Shown here: positions 17,245 to 27,114 of the stretch, piece after piece
Numbering within the stretch: the stretch's first letter is position 1
Layout of the letters: each line of letters starts with the position of its first letter
NCBI GenBank assembly: GCA_937136455.1
Contig: CAKZOO010000113.1
Coordinates: 62,001 to 126,000, forward strand
Direction: 5' to 3'
Origin: an uncultured Flavobacteriaceae bacterium
GTDB lineage: Bacteria > Bacteroidota > Bacteroidia > Flavobacteriales > Flavobacteriaceae
Length of the DNA stretch: 64,000 nt
The notes under the pieces: model-generated
Seen by the model: the letters and a program-made list of their open reading frames with translations, nothing else
Databases searched by the model: none
Told to the model about the DNA's origin: nothing
Translations under genes and position numbers: made by a program

Positions 17245-19248
17245 ATGAGCGTACTAGATTCTAAAATCCCAGAAGGTCCTTTAGCTGATAAATGGACCAG
17301 TCACAAGAACAATATCAATCTGGTTAACCCTGCAAACAAAAGAAACATCGATATCATCGTTGTTGGAACTGGACTTGCAGGAGGTGCAGCAGCAGCTTCC
17401 CTAGCTGAATTAGGATATAATGTAAAGACTTTTTGCTATCAGGACTCTCCAAGAAGAGCACACTCTATTGCAGCTCAAGGAGGTATCAATGCCGCAAAAA
17501 ACTATCAAGGAGATGGTGATAGCAACTATCGATTATTTTACGATACTGTAAAGGGTGGTGATTACCGTGCAAGAGAAGCAAACGTTTATCGTTTAGCAGA
17601 GGTATCTGGAAATATCATCGACCAATGTGTCGCTCAAGGAGTTCCTTTTGCAAGAGAATACGGAGGGCAATTAGACAATAGATCTTTTGGTGGCGTACTC
17701 GTGTCGAGAACCTTTTATGCCAAAGGACAAACAGGTCAACAATTATTGCTGGGTGCTTATTCAGCTATGAACCGTCAAATCAATAGAGGAAAAATTCAAG
17801 CCTTCAACCGTCACGAAATGCAAGACCTTGTTCTTGTTGACGGTAAAGCAAGAGGAATTATTGCTCGAGATATGGTCACTGGAGAAATAGAACGTCATTC
17901 TGCCCATGCCGTTATTTTGGCCTCTGGAGGATATGGGAACGTATTCTTCTTATCAACCAATGCAATGGGATCGAATGTTACTGCAGCCTGGAGAGCCCAT
18001 AAAAGAGGTGCTTTCTTCGCTAATCCTTGTTATACTCAAATTCACCCAACCTGTATACCTGTATCAGGTGATCATCAATCGAAATTAACTTTGATGTCGG
18101 AGTCATTGAGAAATGATGGTCGTATTTGGGTTCCTGCTAAAAAAGAAGATGCTCAAGCAGTTAGAGAAGGTAAATTAAAGCCTGTTGATATTCCTGAGGA
18201 AGATCGCGATTACTACTTAGAACGTCGTTATCCTGCATTTGGTAACCTCGTTCCTAGAGATGTAGCTTCACGTGCTGCTAAAGAACGTTGTGATGCTGGT
18301 TTCGGAGTTAATAAAACTGGCGAAGCGGTATTCTTAGACTTCGCATCTGCTATAGAGCGTTATGGAAAAGAAAAAGCCTATACTTCAGGAATTAAAAATC
18401 CTGATGCCAAAACGGTACGTGAACTCGGTGAAAAAGTCATCGAAGCAAAATACGGAAACCTTTTCCAGATGTATGAAAAAATCGTAGATCAAGATCCCTA
18501 TAAAACTCCTATGATGATTTACCCAGCGGTTCACTATACCATGGGAGGATTGTGGGTTGATTACAACTTACAGACAACCATTCCTGGTTGCTATGCTGCT
18601 GGAGAAGCTAACTTCTCTGATCACGGAGCGAACCGACTTGGTGCTTCTGCTTTGATGCAAGGCCTTGCAGATGGTTATTTTGTACTTCCTTATACCATTG
18701 GAGATTATTTGTCTGATGATATTCGTACTGGAGCTATTCCAACAGATTCTCCAGAATTTGAGCAGGCTGAAAAAGATGTTAGAGATCGTATCGCAAAACT
18801 AACTTCAGCTAAAGGGAAGAATTCTGTAGACTACTACCACAAAAAACTTGGTAAAATCATGTGGAATAAATGTGGTATGGCCAGAAACGAAAAAGAACTA
18901 AAAGAGGCAATCGAAGAAATTGCTGCTCTTAGAGCTGATTTCTGGGAAAATGTAAACATTCCTGGAGATCCAAATTCCAAAAATGCTGAATTGGAAAAAG
19001 CGGGACGTGTTGCTGACTTCTTAGAACTCGGAGAACTCTTTGCTAAAGATGCCTTACACAGAAATGAATCCTGTGGAGGACACTTTAGAGAAGAATATCA
19101 AACAGAGGATGGTGAAGCACTTAGAGATGATGCAAACTTTAAGTACGTTGCTGCTTGGGAATACAAAGGAGCTCCTAAAGATGCCGTTTTGCACAAAGAG
19201 GAACTCAAGTACGAAAATATTGAAGTTAAGACTAGAAGCTATAAATAA
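17245..19248 (+). CDS. sdhA: Succinate dehydrogenase flavoprotein subunit
   Basis: The catalytic subunit that oxidises succinate to fumarate in the TCA cycle (667 residues). The FAD-binding motif [17 protein letters not shown] is at 41-57. H73 in [11 protein letters not shown] is the histidine expected to bind FAD covalently. The active-site stretch [11 protein letters not shown] lies in the middle, and [10 protein letters not shown] and [14 protein letters not shown] later. It lies between sdhC and sdhB with gaps of 2 and 6 bases. Confidence 0.98.
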   Translation: MSVLDSKIPEGPLADKWTSHKNNINLVNPANKRNIDIIVVGTGLAGGAAAASLAELGYNVKTFCYQDSPRRAHSIAAQGGINAAKNYQGDGDSNYRLFYDTVKGGDYRAREANVYRLAEVSGNIIDQCVAQGVPFAREYGGQLDNRSFGGVLVSRTFYAKGQTGQQLLLGAYSAMNRQINRGKIQAFNRHEMQDLVLVDGKARGIIARDMVTGEIERHSAHAVILASGGYGNVFFLSTNAMGSNVTAAWRAHKRGAFFANPCYTQIHPTCIPVSGDHQSKLTLMSESLRNDGRIWVPAKKEDAQAVREGKLKPVDIPEEDRDYYLERRYPAFGNLVPRDVASRAAKERCDAGFGVNKTGEAVFLDFASAIERYGKEKAYTSGIKNPDAKTVRELGEKVIEAKYGNLFQMYEKIVDQDPYKTPMMIYPAVHYTMGGLWVDYNLQTTIPGCYAAGEANFSDHGANRLGASALMQGLADGYFVLPYTIGDYLSDDIRTGAIPTDSPEFEQAEKDVRDRIAKLTSAKGKNSVDYYHKKLGKIMWNKCGMARNEKELKEAIEEIAALRADFWENVNIPGDPNSKNAELEKAGRVADFLELGELFAKDALHRNESCGGHFREEYQTEDGEALRDDANFKYVAAWEYKGAPKDAVLHKEELKYENIEVKTRSYK

Positions 19249-19254
19249 GATACC

Positions 19255-20001
19255 ATGAAGCTTACATTACAAATATGGCGCCAAGAGAGCGCACAAGCAA
19301 AAGGAAAATTAGTAAGTTATCCGATCGACAACATTGATGAAGATATGTCGTTTTTGGAAATGCTCGATGTCCTCAACGAAAGTTTGGTGGCTAAGGGAGA
19401 TGTTCCTGTTGAATTTGATCACGATTGTAGAGAAGGTATCTGTGGTATGTGTTCTTTACAGATTAACGGTGAACCACATGGTCCCGATCGTCGAGTGACT
19501 ACTTGTCAATTACACATGCGAATGTTTAAGGACGGTGATACCATCGTTATTGAGCCTTTTAGAGCTAAGGCATTCCCCGTAATCAAAGACTTAGTAGTTG
19601 ACCGTTCTGCACTGGATCGTATTCAACATGCAGGAGGATACATCTCTGTGAATACTTCTGGTAGAACAACTGATGCTAATGCCATATTAATTCCTAAAGA
19701 AAATGCCGATAAGGCTATGGACGCGGCTACTTGTATTGGATGTGGTGCCTGTGTAGCAGCCTGTAAAAACGCTTCTGCAATGCTCTTTACATCCGCAAAA
19801 GTATCTCAGTACGCTTTACTGCCTCAAGGTCGCGTTGAGGCTACTACTCGTGTTCAAAACATGGTAAGACAAATGGATCTAGAAGGCTTTGGTAACTGTA
19901 CCAATACAGGAGCTTGTGAAGTAGAATGTCCAAAGGGAATCTCACTAGAGAATATTGCAAGAATGAACAGAGAGTTCATGGGAGCAAAACTCAAAGGATA
20001 A
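19255..20001 (+). CDS. sdhB: Succinate dehydrogenase iron-sulfur subunit
   Basis: Transfers electrons from SdhA to the membrane subunit (248 residues). Cysteines for the [2Fe-2S] cluster are C58, C63, C66 and C84. The ferredoxin-like motif C160, C163, C166, C170 and a second cysteine group C215, C221, C225 supply the remaining clusters. It is the last gene of the operon and is followed by a strong terminator. Confidence 0.98.
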   Translation: MKLTLQIWRQESAQAKGKLVSYPIDNIDEDMSFLEMLDVLNESLVAKGDVPVEFDHDCREGICGMCSLQINGEPHGPDRRVTTCQLHMRMFKDGDTIVIEPFRAKAFPVIKDLVVDRSALDRIQHAGGYISVNTSGRTTDANAILIPKENADKAMDAATCIGCGACVAACKNASAMLFTSAKVSQYALLPQGRVEATTRVQNMVRQMDLEGFGNCTNTGACEVECPKGISLENIARMNREFMGAKLKG

Positions 20002-20023
20002 GACCCTATAACTTAGAATCTAT

Positions 20024-20050
20024 AAGCCAGCTATTATGCTGGCTTTTTTT
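20024..20050 (+). terminator. Rho-independent terminator after sdhB
   Basis: An 8-base stem AAGCCAGC / GCTGGCTT with the 6-base loop TATTAT is followed by a run of T. It lies 22 bases after the sdhB stop and before the convergent PBP1A gene. Confidence 0.9.
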
Positions 20051-20072
20051 ATACACTTCATCGAATAAAAAT

Positions 20073-22424
20073 CTAGAATCCGATATCTTCTATATCATCC
20101 TCTGTAAGGTCAATTGGAGGTTCTTTTCCCTCTTCTGCTTTAGGATCACAGTCTACGACGATAGTGAGTTCTTCTGGAGCTTCAAATTCTCCCTGAGAGA
20201 TGCCTAAGTCTTCCAATAACCAATTTCTTCTCATATAGTTGGCCCAGATAGGAAGTGCCATGGAGGCTCCTTGACCGTATTGTATAGAATTAAAATGCAT
20301 GGAGCGATCTTCACCTCCAACCCAAACAGCAGTAACTAGATTGGGAACCATTCCCATAAACCATCCATCGGATTGGTTTTGTGTGGTTCCTGTTTTTCCT
20401 GCAATTGGGTTTTTAAATTCATAAGGATATCCTGTTACAATTTCACTGTAATAGGGATTCCACTGTTCTGCTCCAACGGTACGAAGACGTATCCCCGATC
20501 CTCCTTCAGTGACTCCTTCAAGAAGTTTAACAACAGTGTAGGCAACATCTTCACTCATCACATCTTTAGTCTGAGGTACCGATTGGTATAATATGGTTCC
20601 GTTCTTATCGGTAATATGAGTAACCATTACAGGTTTTACATAAACCCCTTTATTGGCAAAAGTCCCATAGGCTCCAACAACTTCCAATACATTGATATCT
20701 GGAGTCCCCAATGCAATCGAAGGAACAGGCAAGATATCAGACTTCATTCCTAAATTCTTAATGAGTTGAACAACAGGCTTAGGTCCAACTTTATCCATGA
20801 CCTGTGCCGTGATTGAATTCACTGATCCAGCTAAGGCTTTCTTAAGAGTTAACATAGTTCCTGAATAGGTTCCTCCCGAATTCTTAGGACACCATTTTTC
20901 CATATTTCCGTGCTTCCTAGGGGCGATACAATACTGAGTGTCAGGCAAAGTTTCACAAGGAGACAATCGAAGCTGATCTATGGCAGCTGCATAGACAAAG
21001 GGTTTAAAAATGGATCCTGCTTGTCGAGCTCCCTGATAGACGTTGTCGTATTGAAAATGACGGTAGTTAATTCCTCCTACCCAAGCCTTTACATGCCCTG
21101 TTTTGGGCTCCATAGAGAGCATAGCAGATCTAAAGAAAGATTTGTAATAACGAATGGAATCCATTGGAGTCATCACTGTATCGCGCTCTTTGTTTTCAGC
21201 AGTCCAGTCAAAGACCGTCATCGAACGAGGCACTTCAAAACTAGCCTTAATTTTTTCTTCATTGATTCCTTTTGCTTTCATCGCTCTCCATCGCTCCGAA
21301 CGAAGTATAGCTAGTTCCATGATTCGTTCGATCTCCTCATCTTCCACATCTAAAAATGGAGCTGTTGGATTTTCCTCAGGAGTGTTTTGACGATCAAAAG
21401 CGGCTTGAAGATTTTGAATGTGTTCTTGTACTGAAACCTCAGCATGTTCTTGCATTCTTGAATCGATCGTCGTATAGACACGAAGACCATCTAAATAGAG
21501 GTTGTAGTTGGAACCATCTTCTTTAGGGTTGCTATCGATCCAATCTTTTAAAAAGCCTCTGAGGTACATTCTAAAATAGGTGGCAAGGCCCTCTCTATGA
21601 GACTGTGGAGTGTATCTCAATCCCAATGGTAATGTTTTGAGTGAATCTCTTTCTTGCTCACTGATAAATTCATATTTGGTCATCTGATTGAGAACCACAT
21701 TTCTTCTGTTGAGAGTTCCCTCTGGATTTCGATGGGATCTGGGATTGTATAGCGATGAATTCTTAAGCATCCCAACTAACATTGCCGATTCTTGAGTATC
21801 GAGCTCTAAGGGCTCCTTGTTGAAGTATATATTAGCCGCAGAACGAACTCCGTCTGCATTATTTCCAAAGTCGTAAATATTGAGATACATCGCCAATATT
21901 TCATCCTTGGTATACTGTTGTTCCAATCGAATTGCGATGACCCATTCCTTAAATTTCTGTAAGATTCTCTGAAACTTACTCGAAGAAACTTGTTTGGTAA
22001 ACAGGAGCTTAGAAAGCTGTTGACTAATCGTACTCGCACCTCCTCTGGTACCTAAAAATGCCACCGCTCTCATGGTTCCAATGACATCGACTCCCGAGTG
22101 TGAATAGTAGCGGATATCTTCAGTAGCCAAAAGTGCATGGACCATATTCTTTGGAAGCTCCTCAAATTGAATGGGGGTTCTATTGTCTTCCAAATAAAAT
22201 TTTCCGAGTGTTTTACCATCTGAACTTATGATTTCAGTGGCGAGATTGGTGTTGGGGTTTTCCAAACGATCAAAACTCGGCATCTCCCCAAAATAACCTT
22301 TAGAAGCCAATACAAACATGGAAGCAAAAGCACCGACTCCTACTGAAAAGAGCACCCAAAATAATCGAACATAGATTCGAAATTTTCCTTTGGACTTTTT
22401 GTTATTTACTGTTGACTTACTCAT
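20073..22424 (-). CDS. Penicillin-binding protein 1A (bifunctional transglycosylase/transpeptidase)
   Basis: A class A PBP of 783 residues that polymerises and crosslinks peptidoglycan in the periplasm. A membrane anchor is at about 19-41. The GT51 glycosyltransferase domain has its catalytic glutamate at E102 (TEDIRYYSHSGVD) and the GASTISQQLSK motif near 129-139. The transpeptidase domain has S471-I-F-K474, S534-V-N536 and K677-T-G679. The C-terminus is acidic. Its ATG overlaps the gldH stop by 4 bases, so wall synthesis and a gliding gene are cotranscribed. Confidence 0.96.
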   Translation of the reverse strand: MSKSTVNNKKSKGKFRIYVRLFWVLFSVGVGAFASMFVLASKGYFGEMPSFDRLENPNTNLATEIISSDGKTLGKFYLEDNRTPIQFEELPKNMVHALLATEDIRYYSHSGVDVIGTMRAVAFLGTRGGASTISQQLSKLLFTKQVSSSKFQRILQKFKEWVIAIRLEQQYTKDEILAMYLNIYDFGNNADGVRSAANIYFNKEPLELDTQESAMLVGMLKNSSLYNPRSHRNPEGTLNRRNVVLNQMTKYEFISEQERDSLKTLPLGLRYTPQSHREGLATYFRMYLRGFLKDWIDSNPKEDGSNYNLYLDGLRVYTTIDSRMQEHAEVSVQEHIQNLQAAFDRQNTPEENPTAPFLDVEDEEIERIMELAILRSERWRAMKAKGINEEKIKASFEVPRSMTVFDWTAENKERDTVMTPMDSIRYYKSFFRSAMLSMEPKTGHVKAWVGGINYRHFQYDNVYQGARQAGSIFKPFVYAAAIDQLRLSPCETLPDTQYCIAPRKHGNMEKWCPKNSGGTYSGTMLTLKKALAGSVNSITAQVMDKVGPKPVVQLIKNLGMKSDILPVPSIALGTPDINVLEVVGAYGTFANKGVYVKPVMVTHITDKNGTILYQSVPQTKDVMSEDVAYTVVKLLEGVTEGGSGIRLRTVGAEQWNPYYSEIVTGYPYEFKNPIAGKTGTTQNQSDGWFMGMVPNLVTAVWVGGEDRSMHFNSIQYGQGASMALPIWANYMRRNWLLEDLGISQGEFEAPEELTIVVDCDPKAEEGKEPPIDLTEDDIEDIGF

Positions 22425-22930
22425 TTTTTACTCGTTTCAATACTGTACCCAATATCACTGATTCCGTTTAATTTTTGAAGCGGCTCCACAGATCCCAATG
22501 CTCTCATTGCCTGCCTAATTGATAATTTATGAGGTTTAAGGGAGCTAAAAGACTGTTGTATCTGAAACGGAATCTTGTGTTCCACTAAAGAACCTGAAGC
22601 TTTACCGACCCATGAGCCGTCAGGGTAGGCCATTGTATAAGAAATGGTGTCTTTTTTCAACACACCTGCTGCAGAGCTTAGTTCTGTTATTAAATACAGA
22701 TTTGAATAAGGATAGTCCTGAGTGTTTCTCAAGTGTATATACCAATCGTAAACTTCTGTACTATCTCTAGGAGTAAATTCGAAAACAGCTTCCTGATCTT
22801 TATCCCAAACACCGTTGTCAAAACTGACAAATTCCATATGAGCAACACCTAAATTACAGGATTCAACTAAAAAGAATAATCCAATAATTAAGATGTTAAG
22901 AAGGATTGTTTGCCGTCTTTTTATTCCCAT
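22421..22930 (-). CDS. gldH: GldH gliding motility lipoprotein
   Basis: A lipoprotein required for gliding in Flavobacterium and part of the gliding/type IX secretion set. It has 169 residues from the ATG at 22930. The signal peptide ends in a lipobox with C25 (LVESCNLG). Downstream motifs include VYDWYIHLRNTQDYPYSNLY near 75-94. The open frame goes further upstream, but that part lies inside ricT and lacks a signal sequence, so I reject it. The gene overlaps ricT by 35 bases and the PBP1A gene by 4 bases. Confidence 0.92.
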   Translation of the reverse strand: MGIKRRQTILLNILIIGLFFLVESCNLGVAHMEFVSFDNGVWDKDQEAVFEFTPRDSTEVYDWYIHLRNTQDYPYSNLYLITELSSAAGVLKKDTISYTMAYPDGSWVGKASGSLVEHKIPFQIQQSFSSLKPHKLSIRQAMRALGSVEPLQKLNGISDIGYSIETSKK

Positions 22931-24161
22931 TTGTTTTAGGCCCTTTATTGTTTTTCCCTCGGTTCCTATTGTTTCTGCTCTTTTGATTGGAGTTGCGATG
23001 ATTGCTGTTGTCCTTTTTGTTGGTGTTGCTGTTGTTATTGGGTTTTTTAGACTTATTCTTAGAACGTTTAGGTCGATCAAATCTCGTAAGTGAATCCTGA
23101 CCTACAGCGTCTTCATAAACAGGTAGATCACTGCTGATGTTTTCAACAGCATAAGTTTCCAAACTTTGAATTTTTTGATCCTTGTTGTTGATTTCAAGGA
23201 TTTCATTCACCTGCTCTTTGGTAAGCATATGCCAATTTATCGGATCGTTCTTATAGGTAAACCAGAGTTTTCCCTTAAAGATATCCACCTTTTGACAATA
23301 GGCAACCCCCTTCTCAGTGATCAGTTTAGTGTCTGCTTTAGGAAAATCTTTTAAAGCGTCCATATAGACGTCGAGCTCATAGTTCAAACAACACTTTAAC
23401 TTTCCACATTGGCCAGCTAGCTTTTGAGGATTTAAAGAAAGTTGTTGATAGCGTGCTGCAGCCGTTCCAACGGATCTAAAATCCGTAAGCCATGTAGAAC
23501 AACACAGCTCTCTTCCACAAGATCCAATTCCTCCTAATCGTTGCGCCTCTTGACGATAACCGATTTGGCGCATTTCAATTCTGATTCCAAAGGCCTTTGC
23601 CATGTCTTTGATCAATTGTCTAAAATCGACACGATCCTCTGCTGTATAGTAAAAAGTAGCCTTAGAACCATCACCCTGAAATTCAACATCAGAGAGTTTC
23701 ATCTGCAGATTTAAAGCGATGGCAATCTCTCTTGATCGCTTTTGAATCTCTGCTTCTTTTTCACGACACTTATTCCATACTTCAAGATCTCTGCTATTGG
23801 CCTTTCTGTATATTTTTGGAAGATTTTCATCTTTAAAATCGACTTTCTTTTTGTTCATCTGTACTTTGACAAGGGAGCCCGTTAGGGTAACCATTCCAAC
23901 ATCGTGACCAGATGTAGCTTCAGTAGCAACCATATCTCCAATAGACAGTGGAAGCCTGTCGGCATTTCTAAAGAATTCTTTTCTGCTGTTTTTAAATCGC
24001 ACTTCTACACAATCGAATGCCTCTTCACCTGCCGGTAAAGACATATTCGACAACCAGTCGAAAACAGTAAGTTTATTGCATCCATCTTCTCCACAGGTAC
24101 CATTGTTTTGACAACCTTTAGGAGAACCATTCGATGCGGTAGTGCAATTACTACAACCCAT
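22896..24161 (-). CDS. ricT: RicT/YaaT-like PSP1-domain protein
   Basis: A 421-residue PSP1-domain protein. In Bacillus, RicT works with RicA and RicF in RNA maturation with RNase Y and carries Fe-S clusters; partners are not seen here. The conserved cysteine motifs are present: GSCGRELCCSTWL near 216 and GQCGKLKCCLNYE near 250. Unlike the Bacillus protein it has a cysteine-rich N-terminus (five Cys in the first 28 residues) and a tail from about residue 365 rich in Asn, Lys and Arg that looks disordered. Bacteroidetes genomes commonly place it directly before gldH, as here. Confidence 0.9.
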   Translation of the reverse strand: MGCSNCTTASNGSPKGCQNNGTCGEDGCNKLTVFDWLSNMSLPAGEEAFDCVEVRFKNSRKEFFRNADRLPLSIGDMVATEATSGHDVGMVTLTGSLVKVQMNKKKVDFKDENLPKIYRKANSRDLEVWNKCREKEAEIQKRSREIAIALNLQMKLSDVEFQGDGSKATFYYTAEDRVDFRQLIKDMAKAFGIRIEMRQIGYRQEAQRLGGIGSCGRELCCSTWLTDFRSVGTAAARYQQLSLNPQKLAGQCGKLKCCLNYELDVYMDALKDFPKADTKLITEKGVAYCQKVDIFKGKLWFTYKNDPINWHMLTKEQVNEILEINNKDQKIQSLETYAVENISSDLPVYEDAVGQDSLTRFDRPKRSKNKSKKPNNNSNTNKKDNSNHRNSNQKSRNNRNRGKNNKGPKTNGNKKTANNPS

Positions 24162-24174
24162 GATTTATATCTTG

Positions 24175-24191
24175 AGTGTGCTAGGCACACT
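24175..24191. repeat. Small inverted repeat before ricT
   Basis: AGTGTGC / GCACACT arms with a TAG centre sit 13 bases upstream of the ricT ATG. In the transcript this makes a 7-bp hairpin with a tight loop close to the start codon. It could affect translation of ricT or be an operator. Confidence 0.4.
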
Positions 24192-24252
24192 TAGGTTCAT
24201 ATTTAATTTTTGTAAAGATAGCTCGAATTGTGCCATCTTCAAAATCAGTCTA

Positions 24253-25263
24253 TTAAGCTCCTTTCAAAGCTTTTATTGCCTCGACAATTTTTGCTTCAAC
24301 TTCTTCTTGAAGCTCCGGATTGTCTAACAATAGTTGTTTAACAGCATCGCGTCCTTGACCGAGCTTCGTATCGCCATAGCTAAACCAAGACCCGCTCTTT
24401 TTGATGATTTCATAATTAACCCCCAGGTCAATGACTTCACCTACTTTTGAAATTCCCTCACCATACATGATGTCGAATTCAGTAGATTGGAATGGAGGTG
24501 CTACTTTGTTTTTAACCACTTTTACACGTGTCTTATTTCCCTGAACATCACCATCGGTGTTTTTTATTTGAGATGATCTTCTAATATCTAAACGAACAGA
24601 GGCGTAAAATTTAAGGGCGTTCCCACCAGTGGTTGTTTCAGGATTACCGAACATCACACCAATCTTCTCACGAAGCTGGTTGATAAAGATTACTGTACAA
24701 TTTGTTTTGGAAATCGATCCCGTTAGTTTACGAAGTGCTTGAGACATCAAACGAGCATGTAATCCCATTTTAGAATCCCCCATTTCACCTTCGATCTCGC
24801 TTTTTGGTGTCAAGGCTGCTACGGAGTCAATGACCACGATGTCAATTGCCCCTGATCGAATCAGGTTGTCAGCAATTTCAAGTGCTTGTTCCCCATTGTC
24901 AGGTTGCGATATGATTAAATTGTCGATATCGACTCCTAGATTCTTGGCGTAAAATCGATCAAAAGCGTGTTCTGCATCAATAAATGCCGCAATTCCTCCA
25001 ACCTTTTGAGCCTCTGCCATTGCGTGTAAGGTCAATGTCGTTTTACCTGATGATTCAGGTCCGTATATTTCAATGATTCTTCCTTTTGGATAACCACCTA
25101 CTCCTAATGCTATATCGAGTCCTAAAGATCCAGAAGGAATAACCTCTACCTCCTGAACGACACTGTCTCCCATTTTCATTACAGAACCTTTGCCGTAGGT
25201 CTTATCTAACTTGTCAAGTGTTAACTGAAGCGCCTTTAATTTTGCTTCTTTTTCTTTGCTCAT
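24253..25263 (-). CDS. recA: RecA recombinase
   Basis: The strand-exchange ATPase of homologous recombination and the activator of the SOS response. It has 336 residues. The Walker A motif GPESSGKTT is at 68-76, and [10 protein letters not shown] and the L1/L2 loop region ([19 protein letters not shown]) are present. The C-terminus is short. No LexA box is visible upstream. It is the first gene of a leftward set followed after 91 bases by ricT. Confidence 0.99.
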   Translation of the reverse strand: MSKEKEAKLKALQLTLDKLDKTYGKGSVMKMGDSVVQEVEVIPSGSLGLDIALGVGGYPKGRIIEIYGPESSGKTTLTLHAMAEAQKVGGIAAFIDAEHAFDRFYAKNLGVDIDNLIISQPDNGEQALEIADNLIRSGAIDIVVIDSVAALTPKSEIEGEMGDSKMGLHARLMSQALRKLTGSISKTNCTVIFINQLREKIGVMFGNPETTTGGNALKFYASVRLDIRRSSQIKNTDGDVQGNKTRVKVVKNKVAPPFQSTEFDIMYGEGISKVGEVIDLGVNYEIIKKSGSWFSYGDTKLGQGRDAVKQLLLDNPELQEEVEAKIVEAIKALKGA

Positions 25264-25284
25264 AATTTCATTTTTTAACTTAGG

Positions 25285-25313
25285 CTAAAGTACTATTTTT
25301 TTCCCAAGGCCAA
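25285..25313 (-). promoter_or_regulatory. Candidate recA promoter
   Basis: On the minus strand TTG (25313-25311) and TACTTTAG (25292-25285) are separated by 18 bases. The -7 box matches TAnnTTTG at 7 of 8 positions. The start of transcription would be about 15 bases before the recA ATG. Confidence 0.35.
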
Positions 25314-25320
25314 GACTTCT

Positions 25321-26094
25321 TTATAGGATCTGCTCTGTTAAATTTTTAATAATTCCTCCCTTATATGCTTTGAGGTCTTCTTCTAAATAAAAACGACACT
25401 TATTTTGAAGCTCCTTATATTGCTCATACTCTAGGTCTTTGACAAAAAAAACAGAATGAACCTGAACATCAATCGGACCAGGACGACCGTGATTAAAATT
25501 ATACGGCAATCGATCCTTAGCGTTGTAGATAGAAATGGGAACAATATCTAATTGATGTTCGATGGCCATTTTAAAGGCTCCAGGTTTAAAATCCGCTAGT
25601 AAAACTTCTACTTCAGGAACTAAGCCTTCCGGAAATACACAAATGGAATAATTTTTTTGGAGTTTTTCCTTTACTGATAGATAGACTTGAGCTCTCGATT
25701 CTTTTTGAGATCGATCGACTAAAATACTGACGTTTTTATAGATCAACCCAAAGAGTGGAATTTGCTTCAGTTCTTTTTTCCCAACGAAAAGGACAGGATT
25801 TTTTGACAATCTTAATACCATCATAATATCGAGCATGCTTTGGTGATTAGGGCATAACATATATGAAACTCCCTTTTTTAAAATTAGATCAGACCTCACT
25901 CTCATTGGAGTACCCATTCCCCAAAGAATAAGAGGAGCCCAAATACTTCTTGCAAACCAGTACACAATTGGAAAGCCTCCCGGAAATAGAGCTGAAATCA
26001 TCAGAACTGGAAAAAACAATATCAAAGGAATGGCTGCTAAAATATAGAACCATGCCATGTATAATACTCGAAGGGAATAGAATAGGTGTTTCAT
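25321..26094 (-). CDS. 1-acyl-sn-glycerol-3-phosphate acyltransferase (PlsC-like)
   Basis: A membrane acyltransferase of 257 residues that makes phosphatidic acid for phospholipid synthesis. An N-terminal hydrophobic segment covers about 10-35. The catalytic HxxxxD motif is H84 to D89 (NHQSMLD), and the substrate-binding FPEG motif is near residue 154 (FPEGLVPE). The C-terminus is hydrophilic. It is divergent from trpS with only 51 bases between the starts. Confidence 0.93.
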   Translation of the reverse strand: MKHLFYSLRVLYMAWFYILAAIPLILFFPVLMISALFPGGFPIVYWFARSIWAPLILWGMGTPMRVRSDLILKKGVSYMLCPNHQSMLDIMMVLRLSKNPVLFVGKKELKQIPLFGLIYKNVSILVDRSQKESRAQVYLSVKEKLQKNYSICVFPEGLVPEVEVLLADFKPGAFKMAIEHQLDIVPISIYNAKDRLPYNFNHGRPGPIDVQVHSVFFVKDLEYEQYKELQNKCRFYLEEDLKAYKGGIIKNLTEQIL

Positions 26095-26117
26095 CGAAAA
26101 TTAAATATACTAATTTG

Positions 26118-26125
26118 TATCTTTG
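26118..26125 (+). promoter_or_regulatory. trpS promoter -7 element
   Basis: TATCTTTG matches TAnnTTTG, 20 bases before the trpS ATG. No clear -33 TTTG is found at 19-base spacing. Confidence 0.45.
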
Positions 26126-26145
26126 GCCTTCTAACTAATAGATAT

Positions 26146-27114
26146 ATGTCAAGAATATTAACGGGAATTCAGTCCACAGGAACACCACATTTAGGGAATA
26201 TTTTAGGAGCTATTATGCCAGCTATTGAAATGGCAAAGGATCCAAAAAATGAATCCTATCTCTTTATAGCTGACTTGCATTCGCTAACTCAAATTAAGGA
26301 TGCCGCACAGCTCAAAGAAAACACTTATGCTACAGCGGCAACTTGGCTAGCCTTTGGATTAGATATTGAAAAGACAGTGTTTTATAAACAATCCGACCTC
26401 CCTCAAACTACGGAGCTCTCCTGGTATTTAAGCTGTTTTTTTCCCTATCAACGTTTGACCTTGGCACATTCTTTTAAAGATAAAGCTGACCGACTTGAAG
26501 ATGTCAATGCCGGTTTGTTTACCTACCCAATGCTCATGGCAGCAGACATCCTGCTTTACGATGCCGAATATGTTCCAGTGGGCAAGGATCAATTACAGCA
26601 TTTAGAAATGACACGCGATGTGGCTTCGCGTTTCCACAACAAGTTTGGCGACTGTTTTGTGATGCCTGAAGCAAAGATTCAAGAATCTTCAATGTACATT
26701 ACTGGTACTGATGGCGCTAAGATGAGCAAGAGTAAAAACAATACAATCAATATCTTTTTAGCTGAAAAAAAGCTCAGAAAACAAATCATGGGAATTCAAA
26801 CAGATTCCACTCCAATGGAAGATCCAAAAGATCCTGAAACCTGTCCAGTGTTTGCCCTTTACAAGGTTTTAGGTAATGAAGAACAAATCGCTCAAATGAA
26901 AGCGAACTACCTCGGTGGCAACTACGGATATGGACATGCCAAACAAGCATTGTTTGAGTTAATTATGGAGCTTTTTGAAGAGCCAAGAGCGAAGTTTGAA
27001 TTCTATATGAACAACAAATCTGAAATCGATAAAGCACTTGCTTTAGGCGCTGATAAAGCTGCAGCTGTTGCAAATGAAGTTCTCTCAAGAGTAAGAACCA
27101 AACTCGGTTATTGA
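26146..27114 (+). CDS. trpS: Tryptophanyl-tRNA synthetase
   Basis: A class I synthetase that charges tRNA(Trp), 322 residues. The HIGH-type motif appears as TPHLGN near residues 13-18, and the KMSKS motif as GAKMSKSKNNT near 190-200. I chose ATG 26146, whose product begins MSRILTGIQSTG like other TrpS proteins; the 20-residue upstream extension from 26086 overlaps the divergent plsC start and the promoter. It converges on dprA with a 7-base overlap. Confidence 0.97.
   Translation: MSRILTGIQSTGTPHLGNILGAIMPAIEMAKDPKNESYLFIADLHSLTQIKDAAQLKENTYATAATWLAFGLDIEKTVFYKQSDLPQTTELSWYLSCFFPYQRLTLAHSFKDKADRLEDVNAGLFTYPMLMAADILLYDAEYVPVGKDQLQHLEMTRDVASRFHNKFGDCFVMPEAKIQESSMYITGTDGAKMSKSKNNTINIFLAEKKLRKQIMGIQTDSTPMEDPKDPETCPVFALYKVLGNEEQIAQMKANYLGGNYGYGHAKQALFELIMELFEEPRAKFEFYMNNKSEIDKALALGADKAAAVANEVLSRVRTKLGY

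Noticed and set aside
20910..21314. 134-residue open frame opposite the PBP1A gene
   Set aside because: No family resemblance and fully inside a well-supported gene on the other strand.
22931..23080. 50-residue N-terminal extension of GldH
   Set aside because: It is a frame-shifted reading of the ricT tail; the lipoprotein signal begins at 22930.
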